Shown here: positions 24,437-36,011 of the stretch, piece after piece | Layout: every line of letters begins with the position of its first letter | Position numbering within the stretch: position 1 is the stretch's first letter | NCBI GenBank assembly: GCA_019321725.1 | Contig: CM033114.1 | Span: 20,539,797-20,603,796 of the forward strand | Source of the DNA: Paulownia fortunei | Lineage: Eukaryota > Streptophyta > Magnoliopsida > Lamiales > Paulowniaceae | Length of the DNA stretch: 64,000 nt | Direction of reading: 5' to 3' | Notes under the pieces: generated by a model | Databases searched by the model: none | Seen by the model: only the letters and a program-made list of their open reading frames with translations | Told to the model about the DNA's origin: nothing | Program-made: the position numbers and the translations under genes

Positions 24437-27400
24437 AAGCTGTCATGCAACGCCACCAAAGACATGCCGCCGTTCTCCTTCGGTGCTGACTCCAGCAACA
24501 AAGTCGGTAAAATCATTGTCTCCGTCGATCCTCTCCTCCCCAACGGCGGCTTCTCAGCTATCAAGGTATATATACATATATGGATACACGGGGCCTATTT
24601 TTATCTTTACGTTTTGAATTTTAATTTTCTTGATCCCGTGATTACTTTGTTGATAGTTTTTCTTCTTCTTCTAGTTGCGTGCACTGTGTTTTGTGTACTG
24701 TGCCATGTTTCTTGTGTGTGATTTTGATTGTATTCTGTTTTTCTTTCTTTTTACTGTTATTTTTCATTTCAATTACTTAAGCTGACTCTGTAATTGAAGC
24801 TTTTTTGCTGTGTACTTTGGAAAATAATCCCATTTTGAATTTTAAGTTTTGTTTGATGTATATTAGTAGTATTTAACAGAGCAATGATTCTAAAAAACTT
24901 TGAATTTTTTGGCATTATTTGTGCATGAACTGAAGGAAAATTTGGTGGCTGTATTTCTCAAATAGAAAAATTCTTGGACATGGAATTAGGATATAATATG
25001 TTGAATTTTTTGTGAAGCTACGTCGTTCTTTCGAGAGGATGTAGATTTTCATTCAATTATTGGTTTGCTGTAAATGGATGCATATATAATTTCAGAGGTT
25101 AATTGGTTTCTTGTTTTGCATGCATACTGTTGCAGAAAATGTTAGGCATGGTCTCAAGAACTCTGCTTTATTTAGCCCTTGATCTGTTCCCTGCATATGT
25201 GTTGTTAAAAAATTGGTAAATCTTTTTTTATATTTATTTCTTTTGATTTATTTATTTTTATACGATAATCACCTTGAGCGTGCAAAGAATCATACCTGTA
25301 AGTGCTTTCGTCTTTCAAATTCGTCGTCTATTTCAGGTGAAGGAGAAGCTGTGAACTACCTTTTATTTTCTTTTTGTTCACAGCAGCCCTTATTTTTACC
25401 TTCTTTGAACTTTCATGAAATGTTGATGTGATGAGCTGGCACTGAAAATGGAAAAATACCCAAGTCTCTACACAATGGATATTTCCTCAGATTTTATTCC
25501 TATGTCTGTTTTTTCCGAGTCGTCTCAAGGTGAATGCAACTGTTTTATTGCACTTTCACAAGTTGTTTTTTGTATCAAGTTGAAGATCAGGCAATTTCCA
25601 GGTGCTGTCAAGGCCAAGGACAGCATCTTTAAATTTACAGTTTCTTTCTTAGCATCTTAGTTATGGATCTAAGTATTTCTGCAATGATCTTGATGAAGTA
25701 TTTTTTCTCTAGTAGATTAGTATGCAAATAGTGGGCAGTCTTTTATGTAGTGTGACTTATAACAAAATCTACGGACAACATCTGTTTGCATCGACATACT
25801 TCTTCATGTCTGCTTTGTTCTGTTTTACGTTTTTTGTTCTTTGTTTCTAGTTTTATGTCATGGTTCAGATTTCAGACTAGTGATTACTGTATCAAATATT
25901 GATCACACAATGATTCTATGATTTCGTCTTGCGCGGGTATCCAGGTGCTGGCTCATGCATGCAACTTACTAGTTGATGATTCTTAGTACTTCAGAGTATT
26001 TCTCTTAAATGTTACTATTTTTATGTTTTCATCTTCTGCTAATTTTGTTTCCTGAATAAAATGTATGCTTATGCAGGGAAACTTTCTGTGGAGGGGTAAA
26101 TCCACCACAAATTCAATCTGATGCCTCATCTTGAACATTTGAATACTATGAAAACTTATTCCGGGAAAGGATGGACAAATCTATGATTAAAACTAGACAA
26201 ACAAAGATAAGTTACAGCCTTATTTTACTTGGACAAATTAATCATAATAACCTAGTATGCATTGACCGTTGTCTTCTCTTTTCCATGAATCTTATTCAGA
26301 AGATAGACAATCTTCGTGAGGTGTATAAGATGCCCGGAAAGGTTGCAACAAGAAGAACAAGAATAGATCCTGAAATAATGGAAAATGCCATGTTTGGGCT
26401 CTTTGAGAGACACATTCAAGCAACTGGTTCATGAGACTAATCAACCTACGGCATGTTGTTAAAAAATTTCCTCTTTTTGCTATGGTGATGAAACCTTTCC
26501 TAGAGACACAAATCATTTTTTGGAATATGCAAAATATCAACGACATATTTACACCGTATCCTTCTTACCTTGTCGGATAATCTGCTTTGCATCCTTTGTT
26601 TGGAGACGTAGTTTATGGTTCACTCTTCTGACTGATGTCTCCTTGTTTTCCTGGAAATGTTGCAGCGATCTCTGAGACAGATGCTTAAGCTTCTCTACGT
26701 GTACAAATATACAAGGGAAACTATGAGCTGAAACCTGAGTATAGAAGATCAGACAAGGGAACCAATCAAGAAACCAATGAGCTGAAACCTGAGACATCAG
26801 ATAAGGGATCCGCTGATCGATTATCCTGAGAAACCTGAGGATAGAATATCAGAGAAGGGAGAAGGTAAAGAATCCGATGAGCTGAAAACCTGAGACATCA
26901 GATAAAGGGAGCTGATCAATTATCCTGCGAGCTGAAACCTCAGGATAGGATATCAGACAAGGGAGACGATCAAGAATTAGATGAGCTGAAAGATAGAAGA
27001 TCAGAGAACAAATCAAACTCAGGGTGGACTACAACATTTCAGGAGAATAACAGGACTTATTCCCTGATTTTCCACAATCCTTTCAGAACAGTGCTGTTCA
27101 TTGTGGTACTTAGTAACCACTAAGCTTGAATATTTTGTAGTGATTGAGTGGTACATTTTTTACCAAGTGTTTCAGGATGTTTGATCAAATTTGTGTTGGT
27201 CCTTTTCTGTTTTAAGGAATTTTGACTGAAATGTCCAAGTTGTATGTAGAGAATTATCTTGCTAGGGTATTGGGGTGGTGATGGAAAATGCTTATGTGAG
27301 ATTTTTTTATTTTTTTTTTGTAATTATTTGTTGTAGTATACATATTTTTGGGAAGCTAAAGTTGAAGTTTGGATTCAAAACTACCAATCCTAATACGAGC

Positions 27401-27440
27401 TTCAAGTCAACTACTTGAAGTTTGTACTTTTTTTTCGTTC
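24437..27440 (+). pseudogene. Broken second copy of TFIIF-beta with expanded C-terminal repeats
   Basis: Covers the end of exon 1 (24437-24566), intron 1, exon 2 (about 25433-25530), intron 2, exon 3 (about 26077-26208), intron 3, exon 4 (about 26300-26452), intron 4, exon 5 (about 26666-27010) and 400 bases of 3' flank. It lacks the first two thirds of exon 1 with the start codon. Exon 3 has a shift and a stop (IQSDA region), exon 4 has lost the PKWTL segment, and exon 5 has several stops and shifts. In exon 5 the ELKPE-type repeat occurs about six times, against three in the intact gene. The order and introns match the parent, so this is a DNA-level duplication. Confidence 0.92.
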
Positions 27441-28076
27441 TTTTAATATTTGAAACTTGAATTCTAAGACAATAACATGCATTTTTACCGACAAAGATTT
27501 TATTGAAATGGTAAATTTTAGGTCCCAAATTCTTCAATTAAAAAGAGATCTTATATGTGGGTAAATTTGTTTACTTTAAGATTTGTTTCCTTCCAATAAG
27601 TTGTAATTTTGACTTAGAATTATTTATTATATTAACGGATCACTTGTTTAAAAAATGTGATGCATTAGGAGGAAAATATAGTTGAAAAATGTGATAGATG
27701 TTTGATTTTATTTTAAAAAAATGAATGAATAATGAAAATATTTTGAAAAAATAAAAACAAACATTCCATTACTAAATAACCTAAATATCTTGAGAATAAA
27801 TTGGAAAATAGTTGTGTAAGTAATTATATTCAAACTCTATCACATCTTTTTAATCATTAGAAATGATTTGTTTTTAATTTGACTTAAATAGAGTACATGA
27901 ATATTCTCTTTTCTTTTTTGTTATTTTGATAGATCTACTTGTATATTATAGAGTATATTATATATATATATATATAAGATTTATTCAATTAGTTATTATC
28001 CCCCACCCCAACATTAACATTTCTTGAAAATTACAAAAAAAAAATCTTTCTTTGAGAATATTTATTTGCCGTTGTT

Positions 28077-28229
28077 CATATTACATTATATATACATATG
28101 CATATACATACAGACATATATATATATATATAGGAATGTCAATTAATCGATCATATTACATTATATATACATATGCATATACATAAAGACATATATATAT
28201 ATATATATATAGGAATGTCAATTAATCGA
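28077..28229. repeat. Tandem duplication, two copies of about 76 bp
   Basis: The block catattacattatatatac ... ggaatgtcaattaatcga occurs twice head to tail (28077-28150 and 28153-28229). The copies differ by one base (catacagac / cataaagac) and by the length of an internal TA run. Confidence 0.85.
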
Positions 28230-28590
28230 GTTTGATTAAAATCCAATCCATTAAGAGTTTTAAAAATCCAAACTCGTCCTAAAATCAAATAAGTGGGTAG
28301 ATAGATTCATTAGACCCGTTAAACTCAATTTTATAATTTAAAATTATTAAAAAATATATTTTTATAAAATAATATTATTAAAAAAATTAAAACAAATCTA
28401 AGATAATATCATAAAAATATACATAATAATTTTTTTAATAAAAAAAATTAAACGAGCTGGGTCTAGATCTAAATTGAATTTGAAAATAAAAAATACAGGA
28501 CTTCCCTTAAAACTTAAAACTTATTTATTCGAACAAAATAGACTCGTGCAGATTCAAATTTATACTGATCTCATTGTCCGCTTGGGGATT
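28215..28590. repeat. Possible degenerate MITE (family shared with 53862 and 61452)
   Basis: An AT-rich core (repeated attaaaaaatatattttt-like runs) lies between GC-richer ends with words such as aaatccaaactcg and gacccgtt. The same layout recurs at 53862-54210 and 61452-61812. Terminal repeats are weak here. Confidence 0.3.
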
Positions 28591-28850
28591 GGGTGACCAT
28601 GAAGATTGTAGAGCAGCTAGTAAATATTGACCTAACTTTCTCTTTTTATTTTCTTCATTCAACAGAAGAAGAAAATTCCAAAAAAATCTATCAAAATATA
28701 TAAAAAGAAAATTCTAATTAGGCGTTCGGCGTGCACGCGCCCTAGCAAATGGCGTGTGGAGTAGTTGTGCTAGCAACGGCGTCGTTTACTAACTCTTTCT
28801 GAAAAATACCAACTTTTGGACAATTTCTCCATTCTCTATCGTCTTACCTA

Positions 28851-30323
28851 CTCCAAATTTTCGCAATCTCCTTTTCTCTCTCTAAAGAGCTCTTTTTTGC
28901 TCAAGTTTTTGATCGTATAGCCCCTCTTGAGCATTGGCTCGTTAGAACATTGAAGGTTGTGATCTTGTCTCTCTTTGATTCCGTTACCAATTTGAGTTTG
29001 TGAATATGATCTGTTGTGAAAAGATTTAAATTTTTTTGGGCTTTTTATCAAGTTCTGATTCGTGGGTTTGGAGGTTTGTTTGTTGCTATGATGGTTTGAA
29101 ATGAATTTTAATGATGGTTTGAAATGAATTTTAATGATGGTTTGCTGAAAAAAAGATGGGTTTAATGTTTGTTTTTCTAGTCAATGGTCTGAAATTTTCT
29201 CATTTCTTGTGCTCTTTTTTTTTTTTTTTTTTTTTTCATATGCTTGTTTAGCAGTGATTCTTAACTTTTTGAGGTGATATTCATGTAGGTTTTTTTGTAC
29301 CAATTCCTTGTAAAATATTATGTGTTTCTTTTAGGTGGATTAGTTAGCTTGTAAGGAAAAATAGAAGAAGGCCGGAACGGAAAGCAAAGGTTGTTTAGAT
29401 TATATAGAACGAGTTTTGTATCAACTAATGTGGGTTTAAGAATCTAGTTAGAAATGGATGATAATCAGCTTAATCATTTGCATTCGATGAAAAAAAGATC
29501 TGATTTTTATGAAGTCTACAGGGTTCTATTCGAAGTTGATGTTGAGTGATTTCAGTTTTCTTCGGTTTTTAAGAGCTCTAGGATACAGCAGAGGATTATT
29601 TGAAATGTGTTGAAACCCTTCTCATGTGTTTCTGAATTTTTTTACATATTGGTAATTCCCAGAACTAGACACTGCAGCCTATGAATCTATCTTATGGAGT
29701 AATTAAGAACCATGATGTCTTCATTTGTCTTCATTTTGGTTGAGTAGCTGGAATTTTGTTGTACTGCAATTTTCTCAATCTTTCAGCCTTTGGTTTTTCT
29801 CATGATCCTTTTGTTTTTTCAAGATGCAACATTTCATCTGATGTTGTAAAAATGGCCTTAGTCATACAGTTGTTCCTTTCTGATTATCACATGTTGGCTA
29901 TTGCTACTTTAGTCTTATTTGAAACAGTGAAAACTTCGAAAAACTTATCCCCCTTCCTCATAGTTTTGACTTGACTTTAGCCTACTGATGCCTTGCCCAT
30001 AATATGAGCACCTTTGGGCTGACCTTTTTCAATCCCAGCTAACTAATATATCATAGATTGATCCAAGATCAAAAATTCTTTTTTGTTGGATTTGTTGTGC
30101 TCCAAAATATGCTCCTTCATATTGGGTATGTGGGTGAATATGGACTTTAATATGTTATGTGTTTTTCTCCCATTGTTTTAAGCTAGACTGCAGACGGAGA
30201 TCCTTGTTTGGGGCTATAAATTATTAGCTTCGCTCTGCATTTGTATTACCATAAATATCTTGTATCAACATGTACAATTTTCAGATTCTTTTTATTCTTG
30301 TGCAGGAAATTTACATTTCTAGA
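28851..30323 (+). other. Probable 5' UTR and leader intron of the membrane-protein gene
   Basis: Pyrimidine-rich leader sequence at 28850-28900, then intron-like T-rich DNA. A tgtgcag acceptor ends at 30305, 19 bases before the start codon, suggesting a leader intron of about 1.3 kb. No coding frame is supported here. Confidence 0.45.
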
Positions 30324-31803
30324 ATGGATTTTGTCTTTGGAAACTTGAATGGGGGATCTCCACATTTTAACCAGGACATTGTTAGGTGTCCATTTTTGAG
30401 GAACATCAATGAACCAACTAACTTCTCCTTCTCAACATCAATGGCTTTCCCTATTCCTGTAAGTTGTATACCTCTTTTTCACTTTCCAAGTTTGCCCATA
30501 CTCATGAACTAGGCCTTGTTGTGTTCTCCATTATTCAGACTGCACTGCTTATAGGCTCCCTTGTCTTCTTTGTCTTGCTCCTCTCAGGTACAGGATGGGA
30601 AAGGTCCTATATTTGAGGATGGTCCCAATTTTGATATGGCATTCAGGCTCTTCCATGGGCAGAATGGTGTTGTTCCGCTTTCTGGAAGGTCATTTATTCG
30701 CACTGAGAAGTCTCCATCTGAACCATCACCAGCTCAATTCAATCCCTTGGCAGCAAAGGCAGCCACCATCAGCCTCTCTGCTTTTGGTCCCGGGGACCTT
30801 TTGGGTTTGATGGTTTCTTTGAGAAGTGGAAGAAAGAAAACAAGGAATCAAATTCCTCCAAAAAGGAATCTTCTTCAAAGGTAGTTGACTACCTAAGTTT
30901 TTTCAGTCTTTTCACTATTCTGCATCTATAACACATTGCAAGTTTTCTAATTACGCTTATAACGGAAATCAATTCTTGCTCGTGTTAATAGTAAGTTAGC
31001 CTTTTCATTGTTGACTAGTAAAATTTTCTATATTCTAAAATAGTTGAAGAGATTTTACTAGTATTATGTTGAGATACTGTTGATGCTATACTTAAGTAAA
31101 AGGTTATGACTTATGACTAACGCATCATATCGTGTTTGTGGTTGAATTATCTCTTGACAGTTCTTTTTACTTTCAGGGAGGGAAATCAGAACATGAAGCA
31201 ATGAGTGATCAGTGGTTGCAAAATGGGAATTGCCCCATTGCAAAGTCATATCGGGCTGTAAGTCATGTCCTTCCTCTTGTAGCGAAGACCCTTCAGCCCC
31301 CTCCTGGCATGAAGTATAGGTGTCCTCCAGCAGTGGTCGCCGCCAGGAGCGCTCTAGCGAAAACTGCTTTTGCGAAAAACCTCAGGCCACAACCTCTACC
31401 TGCAAAAATACTTGTTATTGGCATTTTGGGAATGGCGGCTAATATACCTTTAGGAATATGGAGAGAACACACTGAAAAATTCTCACCATCGTGGTTTGCT
31501 GCTGTCCATGCAGCTGTGCCATTCATAGCCATGCTTAGGAAATCTGTACTGATGCCTAAGACAGCCATGGCATTTACCATTGCAGCATCTGTTCTAGGAC
31601 AGGTAATCGGTTCTAGGGCAGAGAGGCATCGGCTGAAAACAGTTGCTGCAAGGAAACTGGAATTTGCTGAATCTTCAAGTATTGGGCCAAATCAGTCGGC
31701 AGTTACTGGAATTAGAGATGGGCTTTGCAAGGAAATCGTTGATTGGAACTCAAATTCTCTACAAGTTCCCGTTGCCTCATCATCGACTGATGTGTTCGGC
31801 TGA
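30324..31803 (+). CDS. Conserved plant membrane protein of unknown function, 3 exons, frameshifted in exon 2
   Basis: Exons: 30324-30458, 30588-30880, 31177-31803. I do not recognise a named family. The N-terminal half is hydrophilic (MDFVFGNLNGGSPHF; PIFEDGPNFDMAFRLFHGQNG; NPLAAKAATISLSAFGPG). The C-terminal half has hydrophobic stretches near LVIGILGMAANIPLG, WFAAVHAAVPFIAML and MAFTIAASVLGQVIG, so two or three membrane segments are likely, followed by a basic, then polar tail. The frame is broken at a G run at 30792-30795. Upstream the frame reads AFGPG; downstream only the frame shifted by one gives a sensible Gly/Phe- and Lys/Ser-rich protein and joins exon 3 in phase. One base appears to be missing; this may be a sequence error or a real inactivating change. 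Full length would be about 351 residues. Confidence 0.8.
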
Positions 31804-32424
31804 TGGTTGTGGTATTTGATCTTGTACTTTATTGTGCCCAGATTCTAGCAGGTCTGTTGATCTGCAACCGTGATCTTCTATTCTTTTTGTTTTACTTTCT
31901 ACCAATGGACCTCCAGCAATTGGTAAAATAAATGTGGGAATGAGATTTCTTGTACTAATATTATACTCAAAATTGAGATCTTTTTCAATAGTGATGTGTT
32001 TGTTGATAGATGTTTGATCATTTTTCTGGCTTTTTAAGTATAAGGTTTTTCTATTTGGGCCCTGTTTCATTTAGGATAATATGAGTTCATTTTTTAAATG
32101 CGAAAATGGTGTGTAAAATCTAAACTCCTTACCTGGTGCTTGAATGGGCTTGAGTGAGCTTAAGTATAAGGTGACAATACTTGGCTAAGCTCCCAGTCAA
32201 GAGTCAGTTCAAAAACACCTGAATTTATCCTTAGTTGTGTTGAGACTTCTGCAAGATAGAAACAAGCTTTTCCTAGCAAAAATTAAAATAATAAGTCCTT
32301 CACTTGATTGATGACTTCTTTATGAGGGTAGTAAATTAGATATAACTTATTATTTGCAAGGGAGTCAAGTTAGGTATGAGTTGGGCGGGGCTGGACAAGT
32401 TTAGTTAAAATTTGGAAAATATTT
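31804..32424. other. 3' flank of the membrane-protein gene
   Basis: Probable 3' UTR in the first 250 bases, then intergenic DNA with nothing recognised up to the PWR-derived pseudogene. Confidence 0.5.
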
Positions 32425-34290
32425 AGCAAGGGGCGGAAGTGTCATGGTTTGCATCTGATTCAGCCTGGAGCTGGAAATGCTGTCTGGTGATGTTAGTGGA
32501 AGTAGTAGACATTGAAGATGCTTGTGCTGTGGAATAGGATGGAATAGGATCTTGCACCTCCTGACATGAAGTTGAATCATGAATCTGATATAGTGGGTGC
32601 ACAGAATTTGTGGCCTGATTTTACGATATCTGAGTTAAATAATGGACTAGGTCCTCTTGATTCTGTGACTGCTGAATCAATTTTGAAGAATTCGTTAAAT
32701 ATGTGGTAGTCAGGTGGATGATAAACAGATTTTAATGTGGACAGCAAAGAACAGAATGGTGCAGATGTTGCATTTGTACCTGTGCAGGAACTTGGAGCCA
32801 TGGTTGTATCCTCTAATACGAAGTATGAACGAGTTGAAGAGGAAGATGACCTTGGCCTGCCCAACGGATTGAGTGAGGCTGAGAACAAGGCTTTGGTTGA
32901 GGTTTCTGATGGGCATTGTGGGGAAGAGAATCAATGACGAGGGTTTTTGTTACGTGAAGAAAATTTGGACAATAAGACAGTTGAAGACAGAGATGATAAT
33001 TCTAGTGAAGTGAGTGACGTAAGCAGTTTAATAAGTGAGATGAAGTCTGAGCCCCAGCTAGCTGGGAACGTTTCTCATCCTTCTGTTGATGCACATTCTT
33101 CTATTCAAGTTGATAAAATATCTGGATACCAAAAGAAGGCTGACCTTGAAACCTGTTTGGCTGAAAAATCTTGCACGAGCTCATTGCAGCAGAATGGTCA
33201 CTTAGCATCCGTGAAGTCGTCAATGCTGTTTCCTGTTCCAACTAAATATCAAAAAAATCCAATTCATAATGCTTTATTGGCTGTTGGTGCTAATGGAATC
33301 AGTGATACGCATTCTCAGAAAATCATTAGGACAGGTGATTGTCAGCAGCATCTTCCAGGTTACTCATTTCAGATTCTGTGATATCTTCCCAGATTCTCTG
33401 GGGTACCCGGTTTCAGTGCAAACTTTAAAGGAGATAAATGGGGATGTCAATTGCAAAAAACTAGTTGCCTTCCAAATGGCCCCAAGCGGGATGGAAATTG
33501 CATTCAGATCAGCATACAGAGTTCTTCCTTGAGAAGTGTAATGGTTCAAGACAACAGAGTAAAGCTGTTGAGGCCCCATTTCCATCCCTAGGACAGAGCA
33601 GGGATCATCCTAGACCCCAATCAGGTTGCTCATCTGCTGTGGATAAACCTTCCAGGAATGGTGATGAGAAATTGTTTGGTAAAATTCTAATATCCTCCCA
33701 GTAAAAACCAAATTCTTGTGTACAACGAGCTGATGATAGTACCAGCCAAGATCATAAAGCAGGTCTGTCAGTCACTGAAACTGAAACTCTGTGCTGATCA
33801 GAAGCTCAATTTTGATTCTGCTCAGTCAAAGTTTGATTGTAATAACTATGTTGGCTCTGAGAATATTCCTGTTAGGAGTTTTGGTTTTTGGGATGGGAAC
33901 AGAATACAGACAGGTTTCCCTCCTTTGCCTGATTCTGCTCTCTTGTTGACCAATTATCCTGCTGCATTTAGTTGTTATGCTATGCCTGCAATGAAATTGG
34001 GGCAGCCACCATTACATGGAGGTGGTTAAGAGCAGTGATGCTACTTGAATGGTGACTGGTTATCCAAGCAGAGAGCTGAGTAGCAGCAATGGACTAGCAG
34101 ACTATCAGGTGTTAACGAATAGAGAGTTGCAGCCTTTTACCATAGATATGAAGTATCAGGGATGCAACAGCAAGCAAGAGGGGATGGTTGGAATTAATGT
34201 TTTGATGGAAGAGGAGGGCTTCTCTTGTTGGAGGCCCTCTGGCTGCTGTCAAAATGCATTATGCCAAGTCTTAACAACTTAGTACGAACG
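32425..34290 (+). pseudogene. Broken inverted copy of PWR exon 4 (from after the second SANT domain to near the stop)
   Basis: Similar throughout to the intact gene between about 38050 and 36080, but on the plus strand. It starts at the KCLGLDLIQPGAG region and runs through the blocks GADVAFVPVQELG, EEDDLGLPNG, NSSEVSDVSS, KISGYQKKADLETC, LLAVGANGISDTHSQK, SFGFWDGNRIQTGFPPLPDS and QPFTIDM. It is broken by stops (near 32706-32724 and 32935), by frameshifts (near 33360 and 33530) and by small deletions. It has no start, no SANT domains and no normal end. Identity by eye is high, so the duplication is fairly recent. It lies about 1.7 kb past the PWR stop. Confidence 0.92.
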
Positions 34291-34384
34291 TATATGGAAC
34301 AGAAGATAAAATATCAAATTGAAATAGGGGATCCGAAATTCTGAGTAGAAGCCCTTTGCAGCAAAATGTCTTAGTTTTGCTGCA

Positions 34385-34920
34385 CTGTATAATAATTTGT
34401 GTTTCAACTCAGCAATGATAAGGCAGTGGACATTTTCAAATCGATTCTCTCTTCTCAAAAGATCTCTAGATTATTAAATAGTTTATATCGTATTTCCTCT
34501 AAAACACATCTTCTCTATCCTCAATTTTTTTTTCAAAATATCTTAATCATTACTATATATATATACAATTCAATTATTATATATTTATAGATATATTTAT
34601 ACGTATTCAAATCACACATCAATAAAAAACATATTTACATCTTCCAATTTACATTACTATAAATATATATCATCTTTTTTCACATTAATACCAAAACAAC
34701 ATATAACAAAATAATGAATCATGTGACATCACTTATTAGACAAAATTTTACCAGATTAGAAAATATATTTTCTAAAAATAAAACTAAACACAATTTCTTC
34801 CAAAGACACCAAAGTCAACTATATTCAAAATAAAACCAAACACTATGAACAAAATATATTTTTGCAAAATAATTTTTTTGGAAACACTCCGATAAAAAAC
34901 AAACAAAACCCTGCTTTTGG
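34385..34920 (-). repeat. AT-rich MITE-like element (relative at 7060-7445)
   Basis: Read on the minus strand it starts gcagggttttgtttg and follows the taxilin intron 1 element in order (attggaagatgt, ttattgatgt, atatataataattg, tagtaatgattaa). No coding capacity. It sits between the PWR pseudogene and the PWR gene. Confidence 0.6.
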
Positions 34921-36011
34921 TGGAAAAAGTTTCCCTTCTGGTTTACATAATATTTACCTCGCATTTTTCACTTAGTAAAAAGATAGTGAGAGGAGATATT
35001 TTATAAGCTTTAAATGCATTAATTGTGCATGAGGTAGTTGAGTTGACCTAAAAAGTCTGCCATCCAATTGGTAGTCCTCTAGAAGCTGCATTGAATAAGT
35101 CATGGTTTGCTGCCCCACCATGTTGAAACCTTCACACAAAGTGATGATCCCCCACCCCACCCCACCCCACCCCATAGCCCCAGCTGTGTCAGTCTAACAC
35201 ATCACATTCACCTTGTACCAAAACTACCCAAAAAACATAAAATGAAAAAGACAATAAAAAAAAGGAAGTTTGCTTTCTTGAAAGTTCTATCATGGCATGC
35301 CACTATCAGTTGGGCAGGTGATAAGAAAACAGAGCTTCTCAGTTACTACCCTCCTCAAATATTCATCAACCTTGATAGATAATCACTGCATGTGGGATGC
35401 AACATATATCTGTTTCTTTTCAACAGCACATCAGAAGACAGTTTCTAATCATGCTTGTGGAACAACTAGAGAATGACTGCATTTTGACCAAGAAGACAAG
35501 AAACAGGACTGAAGAATAATACACACAAATAATAATCGACTATGGCTTTTAACTACACCTATTTTCATAGCTCAAGAAGATAAACAATCCACTGGCCTTC
35601 ATGCATGAATTTAAACCCTTATGCAGTTAATCAGCAAACCAGGCACAATTGTGAAGCTCTTTAGAGAAATTTCAATGACCCAGTCACCAAGTTCAGTTCA
35701 GAAAGAAAGATATATAATAACACCAAAAGAGAGGTCACAAGAAATTGGAGATAAATACATGCATAGGATTCTCCTCCCAATCTTTTGACAGATTATTTCT
35801 GTATTTTCATCAAATACAACAAATACAAAGCACCTGCAACATTACAAGACCTAGAAATCTTCTGATTAAAAAAAAAATTGATTTTAAACTTGTTCACTGC
35901 CCTATCATTGCTGAGATGAAATACAAAAACTATTATACAATGCGACAAAAAATAAGTTATACTTGGCCGCAAAAGGGCTTCTCCTAAGAGCCCCCCTCCC
36001 CACTACTTCTG
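34921..36011. other. Intergenic and PWR 3' flank
   Basis: The part nearest 36011 is the probable 3' UTR of the minus-strand PWR gene. Apart from the C-rich tract at 35149-35174 I see nothing else; the open frame at 35107-35382 is driven by that tract. Confidence 0.5.
35149..35174 (-). repeat. (CCCCA)n tract, G-quadruplex potential on the minus strand
   Basis: Five C runs separated by single A bases on the plus strand. The minus strand, which is the PWR sense strand, has G runs meeting the quadruplex pattern. About 840 bases past the PWR stop. Confidence 0.8.

Larger units (their letters stand above)
27441..28850. other. Intergenic, AT-rich
   Basis: No gene seen. Contains a tandem duplication at 28077-28229 and a possible MITE at 28215-28590; 28720-28780 is a short GC-richer patch (gcgtgcacgcgccc) that may be promoter of the gene at 30324. 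Confidence 0.5.

Noticed and set aside
35107..35382. 91-codon plus-strand frame with a Pro/His-rich start
   Set aside because: The frame is kept open by the (CCCCA)n tract; the remainder shows no protein features.
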